A stretch of 5,245 bases of DNA, taken from an uncultured Pseudorhodobacter sp. Its GTDB lineage: Bacteria > Pseudomonadota > Alphaproteobacteria > Rhodobacterales > Rhodobacteraceae. Made by a program: the position numbers and the translations under genes. Where the stretch lies: positions 1-5,245 of the forward strand of contig CAMFLG010000263.1 of the NCBI GenBank assembly GCA_945957495.1, given 5' to 3'. Under the pieces are notes generated by a model, which worked only from the letters and a program-made list of their open reading frames with translations, searched no databases and had not been told where the DNA came from. Position 1 is the stretch's first letter. The number at the start of each line of letters is the position of its first letter. Of this stretch, positions 1 to 4,730 are shown piece by piece.

Positions 1-209
1 TGCGGGATCGCGCCGGCCTGCAGGCGGACCTGCTGATCACCGCGCAGCCCGGCCAGCACCGTGCGGGCATGCCCCCCCAGTTGCGGCGCCGCCTCGAACA
101 ATGTCACTTGATGCTGCGGCGCAAGCAGCCGCGCCGCCGCCATCCCCGAAATTCCGGCGCCAATCACGGCAATGTTCTGGCGAAAGGCGGCTGGGGCGTC
201 AAAAGACAT
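1..209 (-). CDS. FAD/NAD(P)-binding amine-oxidase-like oxidoreductase, N-terminal part (runs off the left edge)
   Basis: The reverse strand is open from an ATG at 209 to the window edge, giving 69 complete codons. Residues 12-28 hold a Rossmann beta-alpha-beta fingerprint (NIAVIGAGISGMAAARLL, GxGxxG). The second strand, VTLFEAAPQLGGHARTV, ends in the acidic residue that binds the ribose of FAD and continues into the GG-x-A-R-T motif of flavin amine oxidases. This marks the family but not the substrate. A GGAG at 218-215 lies 5 nt before the ATG and fixes the start. The gene diverges from rpoE and has its own TGATCC-type promoter. From memory, R. sphaeroides genes beside rpoE-chrR include similar flavoproteins in the sigma-E response to singlet oxygen, linked to fatty acid modification; applying that here is inference. 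The last visible residues (VRLQAGAIP) do not look like the VDTGF segment usual after this point in close relatives. The C-terminal part is not visible. Confidence 0.85.
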   Translation of the reverse strand, partial: MSFDAPAAFRQNIAVIGAGISGMAAARLLAPQHQVTLFEAAPQLGGHARTVLAGLRGDQQVRLQAGAIP

Positions 210-234
210 GAAGGCTCCGTCGGTTGCTTTGACA

Positions 235-264
235 AGAGTACGCCATCGCACCCGGTCTGGATCA
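235..264 (-). promoter_or_regulatory. Probable RpoE-dependent promoter for the oxidoreductase
   Basis: Read on the minus strand, TGATCC (264-259) is followed after 18 bp by TACTCT (240-235). The TGATCC box matches the -35 element I recall for Rhodobacter sigma-E promoters; the -10 element is only a TA-initial match. Transcription would start near 228, giving a leader of about 20 nt that just covers the GGAG at 218-215. The same box, spacing and TA start occur in the opposite direction in front of rpoE, which supports both calls. Confidence 0.55.
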
Positions 265-277
265 ATAAAGAAAAAAG

Positions 278-307
278 TGATCCGGATTTGCGGGGCCCGC
301 GTAAGGG
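278..307 (+). promoter_or_regulatory. Probable autoregulated RpoE promoter of rpoE-chrR
   Basis: TGATCC (278-283) is followed after 18 bp by TAAGGG (302-307). As I recall, Rhodobacter sigma-E promoters have a TGATCC -35 and a TAAG-type -10, and rpoE itself is driven this way, so autoregulation is expected. The predicted start near 314 leaves a leader of about 100 nt before the GTG at 417. The A-rich run between this -35 box and the divergent one (262-277) could help upstream promoter contacts. Confidence 0.65.
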
Positions 308-352
308 ATGCATGTTGACGCAAGAGCATATATCCCCTGTTCTAAACCCAGC

Positions 353-375
353 GGTTGCCGCAATGCTGCGCAACC
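353..375 (+). other. Hairpin in the rpoE 5' leader
   Basis: GGTTG (353-357) pairs with CAACC (371-375), and CGCA (359-362) pairs with TGCG (367-370). This gives a 9-bp stem with one bulged C at 358 and the four-base loop ATGC. It lies about 40 nt upstream of the rpoE GTG and about 30 nt upstream of its Shine-Dalgarno. No U-run follows, so it does not look like a terminator. A role in mRNA stability or translation is possible but is inference only. Confidence 0.35.
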
Positions 376-416
376 CACGCATGGAATCAGCCACAGCGGC
401 AGCTAAGGGAGCAGAC

Positions 417-980
417 GTGACAGACCCAACGCCGCGCCCGCTGTCTTTGCAGACGGTCTGGCTGCTAGAGGTGCGCGACAATCGCAGCCGCGCAGCCTTT
501 GCGCAGTTGTTCGATTTTTACGCCCCGCGCCTGAAGGGCATGTTGATGCGGGCCGGCATGCGGTCCAATCAGGCCGAAGATGTGGTGCAGGAAGTGATGC
601 TCAGCATCTGGCGCAAGGCGGATCAGTTTGACCCCGCCCGCGCGCAGGCCTCGGCCTGGATTTATCGCATCGCACGCAACCGCCAGATCGACATGATCCG
701 CCGCGAAAACCGGCCCTTGCCGGACGCGCTGATCCTTGACGAAGAAGACAGCATTGATGACGCAGGCCAGGTTCTGGCGCTGGATCAAGAGGGCGCGCAG
801 CTGCGGGCTGCCCTTGCGCGACTGGCACCCGAACAGCGCGCTGTCATCGAACAGGCCTATATGGGCGAGCTGTCGCATAGTGAAATCACCGCCCAGACCG
901 GGCTGCCGCTGGGCACGATCAAATCGCGCATCCGGCTGGCGTTGGACCGGCTGCGGCACGACCTGAGAGACTTGCGTTAG
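417..980 (+). CDS. rpoE: RNA polymerase ECF sigma factor RpoE (ChrR partner type)
   Basis: This 187-residue group-IV sigma factor directs RNA polymerase to TGATCC-type promoters of the photo-oxidative stress regulon. Region 2 spans about residues 27-96: AEDVVQEVMLSIW (53-65) is the core-binding helix, and WIYRIARNRQIDMIRR (81-96) is the -10 recognition and melting segment. Region 4 spans about 129-182 and ends in the helix-turn-helix TGLPLGTIKSRIRLALDRLR (161-180), which reads the -35 box. The start is the GTG at 417, with AAGGGAG at 405-411 five nt before it; this gives a length normal for the family. In-frame starts further upstream, such as ATG 381 or 312, have no good ribosome site, and the upstream in-frame sequence crosses the promoter. 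The stop codon abuts chrR directly, so the sigma and anti-sigma factors are probably translationally coupled. The TGATCC promoter upstream implies positive autoregulation. Confidence 0.93.
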   Translation: MTDPTPRPLSLQTVWLLEVRDNRSRAAFAQLFDFYAPRLKGMLMRAGMRSNQAEDVVQEVMLSIWRKADQFDPARAQASAWIYRIARNRQIDMIRRENRPLPDALILDEEDSIDDAGQVLALDQEGAQLRAALARLAPEQRAVIEQAYMGELSHSEITAQTGLPLGTIKSRIRLALDRLRHDLRDLR

Positions 981-1622
981 ATGACCGAGATCACCCATCA
1001 TATTTCCGAGGAATTGCTGACCGCCTATGCGGCGGGAAGTCTGGGCCAGGCGTTCAGCGTGGCCGTGGCTGCGCATGTATCGCTGTGTCTGGAATGCAGG
1101 GCGCGGCTGGCGGCAGTGGAACACGTCGGCGGCGCGGTGCTGGACGGGCTTGCGACGCAGAGCGTAGGTGGCGATCTGAAGGCGGCGGTGATGGCCGCGC
1201 TGGATATGCCCGCGCCTGCCGAAGAGGCAACCGCGCCACGCCGATCGGGCATCTACCCCGGTGCAGTGATGGCCGCGCTGAAGGGTCGCCCGCCGAAATG
1301 GCGCGCGCTGGGGGCGGGCATCCGGCAGTGCATCATTTCAGAGGGGCCGGACGGGTCGCTGCGGCTGCTTTATATCCCGCCGGGTCAGGCAGTGCCGGAC
1401 CATGGACATGGCGGGCTAGAGATGACGTTGGTGCTGCAGGGCAGCTTCCACGATGAGACCGGGCAGTTCGGCGTGGGCGATATCGAGATCGCGGCAGAAG
1501 AGCTGGAACACACCCCGATTGCAGGTCAGGGGCTGGCTTGCATCTGCCTTGCGGCCACCGATGCGCCCCTGCGGTTCCGCAGTTGGTTGCCCCGGTTGTT
1601 GCAGCCGGTGTTCCGGATCTGA
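981..1622 (+). CDS. chrR: Zinc-dependent anti-sigma factor ChrR (ZAS plus cupin domain)
   Basis: This 213-residue cytoplasmic anti-sigma factor holds RpoE inactive until singlet oxygen or certain peroxides trigger its release and turnover. The N-terminal zinc anti-sigma domain shows H6, H32, C36 and C39, the HxxxCxxC ligand set; R. sphaeroides ChrR has H6, H31, C35 and C38. The C-terminal cupin domain (about 105-195) begins with YIPPGQAVPDHGHGGLE, giving H141, H143 and E147, then H177 in EELEHTP. These are the second metal-site positions I recall for the Rhodobacter protein, and C187 and C189 also match. Both metal sites thus look intact and the protein is probably functional. The ATG immediately follows the rpoE TAG (TAGATG) with only a weak GAGAG upstream, which favours coupled translation. 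The gene ends 3 bp before the convergent small membrane protein gene. Confidence 0.95.
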   Translation: MTEITHHISEELLTAYAAGSLGQAFSVAVAAHVSLCLECRARLAAVEHVGGAVLDGLATQSVGGDLKAAVMAALDMPAPAEEATAPRRSGIYPGAVMAALKGRPPKWRALGAGIRQCIISEGPDGSLRLLYIPPGQAVPDHGHGGLEMTLVLQGSFHDETGQFGVGDIEIAAEELEHTPIAGQGLACICLAATDAPLRFRSWLPRLLQPVFRI

Positions 1623-1643
1623 GCCCTATTGCTCTGGGTCCGG
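1613..1643 (+). terminator. Candidate 3'-end hairpin of chrR, spanning the convergent stop codons
   Basis: CCGGATCT (1613-1620) can pair with GGGTCCGG (1636-1643), with two G-U pairs. GAGC (1621-1624) then pairs with GCTC (1631-1634) around the loop CCTATT, with T1635 bulged. The hairpin covers the chrR stop and the stop of the opposing gene. No T-run follows on either strand, so it is not a classical intrinsic terminator. It is better paired in the plus-strand RNA, because the wobble pairs become A-C on the other strand. It may stop or protect the chrR transcript end. Confidence 0.35.
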
Positions 1644-1817
1644 CCCCTGCAGGATCAGCTTGAAGAACGCGTAGGCGCCCGCGCCGGAAAACACCACCGC
1701 CCAGCCGGGGCTGCCGTTGTACAGCTCAACTCCGCCCCAGGCCAGCGGCAGCAGCACCGCCGCCCAGCGCCGCCACACGGGGGCGAAGAACGGATCGTTG
1801 GGGTCTAGGAATTTCAT
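1626..1817 (-). CDS. Small two-helix membrane protein, 63 residues, function unknown
   Basis: The protein begins MKFLDPNDPFFAPVWRRW and has two hydrophobic segments, WAAVLLPLAWGGVEL (about 18-32) and WAVVFSGAGAYAFFKLIL (about 38-55), joined by a short polar YNGSPG turn. It ends in an acidic GPDPEQ tail. This looks like an inner-membrane hairpin protein. Similar short proteins opening with a DPxxPFF-type motif are, as far as I recall, common as conserved hypotheticals in Rhodobacteraceae; no function is known to me. The ATG at 1817 is chosen over an in-frame ATG at 1871 for two reasons: the conserved-looking part starts here, and the 18 extra residues are proline-rich and cover the likely promoter. 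The ribosome site is weak (CGGAAC about 6 nt upstream). The gene converges on chrR and diverges from the ABM-domain gene. Confidence 0.75.
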   Translation of the reverse strand: MKFLDPNDPFFAPVWRRWAAVLLPLAWGGVELYNGSPGWAVVFSGAGAYAFFKLILQGPDPEQ

Positions 1818-1864
1818 CGCGCGTTCCGTTGGTTCGGGCACCGCTGTTGGGCGGGGTTGGATCA

Positions 1865-1893
1865 GGTTCATCAGGCGGGGTCGGGAAAGTCAA
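1865..1893 (-). promoter_or_regulatory. Candidate housekeeping promoter for the small membrane protein gene
   Basis: On the minus strand, TTGACT (1893-1888) is a good -35 hexamer. TGAACC (1870-1865) sits 17 bp downstream as a poor -10. Transcription would begin near 1858, after the upstream ATG at 1871, which agrees with translation starting at 1817. The call rests mainly on the -35 box. Confidence 0.3.
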
Positions 1894-1901
1894 CCGCCCC
1901 C

Positions 1902-1930
1902 TTGCCGGATGCCGGGCGCGGGCCTAGGCT
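1902..1930 (+). promoter_or_regulatory. Candidate housekeeping promoter for the ABM-domain gene
   Basis: TTGCCG (1902-1907) and TAGGCT (1925-1930) are separated by exactly 17 bp, a form often seen for vegetative promoters in this group. The start would fall near 1937, at the AAAAGGAGG ribosome binding site, giving a very short leader of about 16 nt. Confidence 0.45.
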
Positions 1931-1952
1931 GACCGGAAAAGGAGGGCCGCAG

Positions 1953-2270
1953 ATGACTGAAATCGCCACCGACTTTGCCGGGCAGACCGTGATCACCACC
2001 TTCGAAATGTCGCCCGCCACCGCGCATGATCTGATGGAGGCGCTGCAGGTGGCCTATGATCAGTTCATCCGCCACCAGCCCGGCTTTCTGGGGGCTGGGC
2101 TGCACATGAATGACGCGATGACGCGGGTGTGCAACTATTCGAAATGGCGGCGGCGTGAGGATTATCAGGCCATGCTGCGCACCCCGGAAATGCGCGACCG
2201 CAACCGTGTCATCGCCTCGTACTGCCGGGGGTTCGAGCCGGTGATGTATGAGGTGGTCGGGGTGTATTGA
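1953..2270 (+). CDS. Antibiotic-biosynthesis-monooxygenase (ABM) domain protein, 105 residues
   Basis: This is a small single-domain protein of the dimeric alpha/beta-barrel ABM type. The first strand is GQTVITTFEMSPATAHDLMEAL (about 10-31). The middle has the family's typical QPGFLGAGLHMN (about 42-53), followed by a strand containing RVCNYSKWRRREDYQAML, where ABM proteins have the W-x-s-xx-dyxa pattern. The C-terminal strand is FEPVMYEVVGVY. Members range from cofactor-free quinone-forming monooxygenases to heme-degrading enzymes and many of unknown role; nothing visible fixes a substrate, and it is probably a cytoplasmic homodimer. The start is the ATG at 1953, with AAAAGGAGG at 1937-1945, an excellent ribosome site 7 nt upstream. 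An upstream in-frame extension has no such site. The gene stands alone: divergent from the small membrane protein and followed after 12 bp by a strong hairpin. Confidence 0.8.
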   Translation: MTEIATDFAGQTVITTFEMSPATAHDLMEALQVAYDQFIRHQPGFLGAGLHMNDAMTRVCNYSKWRRREDYQAMLRTPEMRDRNRVIASYCRGFEPVMYEVVGVY

Positions 2271-2282
2271 TCGCCCATCCGT

Positions 2283-2310
2283 CCTCATGTCGCACGCGTG
2301 CGACGTGAGG
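2283..2310 (+). terminator. 28-bp palindrome 1, probable terminator of the ABM-domain gene
   Basis: The arms 2283-2296 and 2297-2310 are perfect reverse complements except for one pair (T2288 against G2305, a G-U pair in RNA), and the outer bases T2282/A2311 also pair. The centre is ACGCGT. It starts 12 bp after the ABM-domain stop codon. The T-rich stretch TTTGTTATTTTT (2314-2325) follows after three bases, as in an intrinsic terminator. The 19 bases at 2286-2304 recur exactly at 3454-3472, so this is also one copy of a repeat. Confidence 0.65.
2286..2304 (+). repeat. Repeat copy A of the palindromic element
   Basis: CATGTCGCACGCGTGCGAC is identical to 3454-3472. The 16-base core GTCGCACGCGTGCGAC is a perfect palindrome. 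Identity breaks at the base immediately outside on both sides, although the palindromic pairing continues there with different bases. The arms therefore look compensated rather than simply copied. Confidence 0.85.
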
Positions 2311-2419
2311 AACTTTGTTATTTTTCAATAGATTGCGATTGTCTTGGCAAGAAAAAGTTAACCTTTCGAGCCCACGCGATTTAGCGGAAGTCCAAGCTTT
2401 TCATGTGAGCAGGTTGATC

Positions 2420-3433
2420 ATGGCGGCGCCTGACATAGACGGCCTTGCCGAAGTTCTGGAGGCCGCAGACTTTTGTGGCGTGGTGGACCTGCGCCAGAGC
2501 GGTAAGACCCTTTTTGCAGCCGCCCGGGGGTTTTCAACACCGAAGTGGCGCATGAGCAATACGATGGACACCCGGTTTGACACCGCATCCATCACCAAGC
2601 TTTTCACCAGCGTTGCTGTCTTGCAGTTGGTCGCGGCGAAAAAATTGGTGCTTGATGCACCGATCCACGATCAAGTCGATCTGACCGGCACCACGATCAG
2701 CCCGGACGTCACCCTGCGGCATCTGCTGACCCATACCAGCGGCATTGCCGACGATGCCGATGAAGAGGCGGGCGAGGATTATGCGCAGATCTTTCGCGAC
2801 AGGCCCTGCTACTCGATCACCACCACGGCAGATTTTCTGCCGCAGTTCGCGTTCAAACCCCGCCTTGCCGCACCCGGCGCCCAATGCCGGTATTGCAACG
2901 TCGGCTATATTCTGGCCGGTCTGGCCATCGAGAAGGTCACGGGCCGCAGCTTTCGATCCTATGTTACGTCCGAGATCTTTGGGCGGGCGGGAATGAATCG
3001 GGCGGGTTTCTTTGACCGCCGAGAGGCCGAGCCGGACGTGGCCGAAGGCTGGGACAGGCAACCGGATGGGGGCTGGCAGTCGAATGTTTTCAGCTTTCCG
3101 CCGATTGGATCACCGGACGGCGGCGCGTATGCGACGACAGCTGACCTGCATGGTTTCTTGGCGGCACTGCGCGCAGACGTGTTGTTGCCGCCCAACATGC
3201 GGCAGGCGTTCTTTGCGCCACAGGTCCGGCACCCCAGCGGGGTTTGGTTCGGATTTGGACTCGAGTTCGACGGCAGCGTGTTTTCCAAGGACGGCTTGAA
3301 TGCGGGCGCGAGCGGAAAGCTGATCCACTACGGGGCGGTCGGTGTGGATGCAGTCGTGCTTTCCAACTCTGCCAGCGGGGCGTGGCCGTTGGTGGCCGAA
3401 CTGGATCGAAGGTTCAAGCCTGGGGCGCTCTAA
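2420..3433 (+). CDS. Serine beta-lactamase-like hydrolase, 337 residues
   Basis: This is a serine hydrolase of the class C beta-lactamase / penicillin-binding-protein-like family (Pfam Beta-lactamase type), which includes esterases and peptidases as well as true beta-lactamases. The catalytic SxxK is SITK (S57, K60) in RFDTASITKLFTSVAVLQL. The tyrosine motif is YCN (Y158, N160) in CRYCNVGYILAGLAIEKVTG. The third motif is HYG (H303-G305) in KLIHYGAVG. The family's HLLTHTSGI and SPDGGAYATTADL segments are also present, so the fold and active site look complete. No signal peptide or membrane segment is seen at this start, which suggests a cytoplasmic enzyme, unlike secreted beta-lactamases. The ATG at 2420 has GAGCAGG at 2407-2413, 6 nt upstream. 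The frame is open back to a TTG at 2315, but that stretch is AT-rich non-coding-like sequence. Nearly identical palindromes lie before the gene and after it. The substrate is unknown. Confidence 0.85.
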   Translation: MAAPDIDGLAEVLEAADFCGVVDLRQSGKTLFAAARGFSTPKWRMSNTMDTRFDTASITKLFTSVAVLQLVAAKKLVLDAPIHDQVDLTGTTISPDVTLRHLLTHTSGIADDADEEAGEDYAQIFRDRPCYSITTTADFLPQFAFKPRLAAPGAQCRYCNVGYILAGLAIEKVTGRSFRSYVTSEIFGRAGMNRAGFFDRREAEPDVAEGWDRQPDGGWQSNVFSFPPIGSPDGGAYATTADLHGFLAALRADVLLPPNMRQAFFAPQVRHPSGVWFGFGLEFDGSVFSKDGLNAGASGKLIHYGAVGVDAVVLSNSASGAWPLVAELDRRFKPGAL

Positions 3434-3450
3434 TTGTAATGGAGCATCCG

Positions 3451-3478
3451 ATCCATGTCGCACGCGTGCGACATGGAT
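3451..3478 (+). terminator. 28-bp perfect palindrome 2, probable 3'-end hairpin of the hydrolase gene
   Basis: The arms 3451-3464 and 3465-3478 are exact reverse complements centred on ACGCGT. In RNA the stem extends by G3450-U3479 and C3449-G3480. It lies 17 bp after the hydrolase stop codon, the same placement as palindrome 1 behind the ABM-domain gene. No T-run follows on either strand, so termination is less certain than for palindrome 1. It could also serve the convergent opgC transcript or be a protein-binding or RNA-stabilising element. Confidence 0.5.
3454..3472 (+). repeat. Repeat copy B of the palindromic element
   Basis: This segment is identical over 19 bases to 2286-2304. The outer arms differ from copy A but stay self-complementary (ATCCAT with ATGGAT here, CCTCAT with GTGAGG there). 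No third copy was found in the window. Confidence 0.85.
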
Positions 3479-3560
3479 TGCCGACATTAAATCAAGGCCT
3501 TGCGTGGCGTCGGTAAGATTTGGTTAAGGATTACCGCGCAAGTGCTGCCCAGAGGCGGGC

Positions 3561-4730
3561 TCAGATTACCATGCCAGAGCGTTGCACGTCGCCATCGTCC
3601 TGCACGGATCGCAGAACGATCTGTTTGCGCTTCTTGCGGTCATATAGATCGCCCACAACAAACAGAACGCCGATACCAGCCACGATCAACAGCGTATCCA
3701 GCGCGGTCGAAGCAGGCAGGATCGCCTTGGTGACTTGCCCGATATAGGCCAGGATGGTGCCTGCGGCGAAAACCGGCAGCGAATGGCGGCCCAGCATCAC
3801 GATCGGCGAAACCCGGGGATCGCCTGCCAGCGTTTTGACCACGGGCCAGGCGCTAAGCACATAGGCCAGTGCCAGAATATGCAACAGCCGGGGCAGGCAG
3901 ACGAAGCTTTTCTCAAAGGTGGTGAACAGCTCTGGCAGGCCGCCGTATTTTTGCAGCAGCCACAGCCCGTAACCGGCGCGGTCGGCGATCAGCGGCACCT
4001 GCACCCAAAGGGCAGAGGCAACCAGAAACGCCACCGCCAAACGAAAGGCCCAAACGTTGTATGGCAAGAACCGCTTGCCCTGCCGCATACCAAGGCCGGT
4101 CAGCACCCCTGCGACGAACAGCACCTGCCAGGAGAGCGGATTGAACAGCCAGCCGTAATCCGTCGGAAAGGTCGGCATCCGTATTTGCAGCAGGCCGACC
4201 ACGAGCCATAGCAGCAGCGACCCCGCCATCACCCGCCGTGGCCAGCGCGCCGCCAGAAACAGCAGGGCCGGCGCCGCCAGCATCAGGACGACGTACAGCG
4301 GCAAAATGTCTGCATAGGCAAACTGATGCCCCAGCAGCGCCAGCGGCAGAACAAATCCGACAGGATCGTGAATGGCAGGCAGGATCTTGTGATCGGAGGC
4401 AATGGCATGAACTTGCGGATGGTCCAGACCAAGCGCAAAGGCCAGCAGCAGCGCAAGGATGATCAGCATATGCACCGACCACAGCGTAACCGCCCGCCGC
4501 CATGGCCGCAGCGCCTGACCCAGCCGGGGCGCGCGCCCCAGAAACGCCGTGCCATAGGCCAGCCCCGTCGCCATGCCCGACATCAGCACAAAGCCTTCGG
4601 CAGCGTCCGAAAATCCGAAATTGCGCGAGGTGAAATTTTCCCAGATCGTGCCCGGCACATGGTTGATGAAAATCATCACCAGCGCGATGCCGCGCAGCAA
4701 ATCAATACGATAATCCCGGACGTGATTCAT
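3561..4730 (-). CDS. opgC: OpgC, osmoregulated periplasmic glucan (succinyl)transferase
   Basis: This 389-residue integral membrane protein of the OpgC/acyltransferase-3-like type adds substituents, succinyl in R. sphaeroides, to osmoregulated periplasmic glucans. The N-terminus RDYRIDLLRGIALVMIFINH (5-24) carries the family's D10, R13 and H24 in the first membrane helix, followed by GFSDAAEGFVLMSG (39-52). About ten hydrophobic helices follow, including 81-101, 141-161, 167-182, 201-214, 227-243, 282-295 and 345-360. RLLHILALAYVLS and LGRHSLPVFAAG near 281-325 are typical later segments. The tail from 365 is charged and cytoplasmic-looking. The start codon overlaps the opgH stop (ATGA, 4730-4727), the ribosome site is poor, and translation is probably coupled to opgH. 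The order opgH-opgC matches the R. sphaeroides opgGIHC operon. The symbol is assigned from fold and context; the exact substituent is inferred. Confidence 0.88.
   Translation of the reverse strand: MNHVRDYRIDLLRGIALVMIFINHVPGTIWENFTSRNFGFSDAAEGFVLMSGMATGLAYGTAFLGRAPRLGQALRPWRRAVTLWSVHMLIILALLLAFALGLDHPQVHAIASDHKILPAIHDPVGFVLPLALLGHQFAYADILPLYVVLMLAAPALLFLAARWPRRVMAGSLLLWLVVGLLQIRMPTFPTDYGWLFNPLSWQVLFVAGVLTGLGMRQGKRFLPYNVWAFRLAVAFLVASALWVQVPLIADRAGYGLWLLQKYGGLPELFTTFEKSFVCLPRLLHILALAYVLSAWPVVKTLAGDPRVSPIVMLGRHSLPVFAAGTILAYIGQVTKAILPASTALDTLLIVAGIGVLFVVGDLYDRKKRKQIVLRSVQDDGDVQRSGMVI

Noticed and set aside
315..345. A sigma-70-like TTGACG followed by TTCTAA in the rpoE leader
   Set aside because: The spacing is 19 bp and the -10 is poor. 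The TGATCC/TAAGGG element is a better explanation, though a second promoter is not excluded.
69..416. A long upstream in-frame extension of the sigma factor (starting at 69, 312 or 381)
   Set aside because: The stretch is arginine-rich and unlike any sigma N-terminus. It overlaps the oppositely oriented oxidoreductase and the TGATCC promoter, and no candidate start has a ribosome site like AAGGGAG before the GTG at 417.
465..1124. A 219-codon open frame on the minus strand
   Set aside because: It lies entirely antisense to rpoE and chrR, shows no recognisable domain, and is explained by GC-rich codon bias in the real genes.
2315..2419. N-terminal extension of the hydrolase from the TTG at 2315
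   Set aside because: The start lies inside the T-rich tail of palindrome 1, has no ribosome site, and the encoded residues resemble neither a signal peptide nor the family.
3493..3502. CAAGGCCTTG 10-bp palindrome
   Set aside because: Short perfect palindromes of this size are expected by chance, and it has no partner or adjoining structure.
3508..3536. CGGTAA...TTACCG inverted repeat and a GGTTAAGGATTACC motif resembling a CtrA site
   Set aside because: The stem is only 6 bp with a 14-nt loop. The TTAA and TTAC halves are 3 bp apart instead of the 7 bp of the CtrA consensus.
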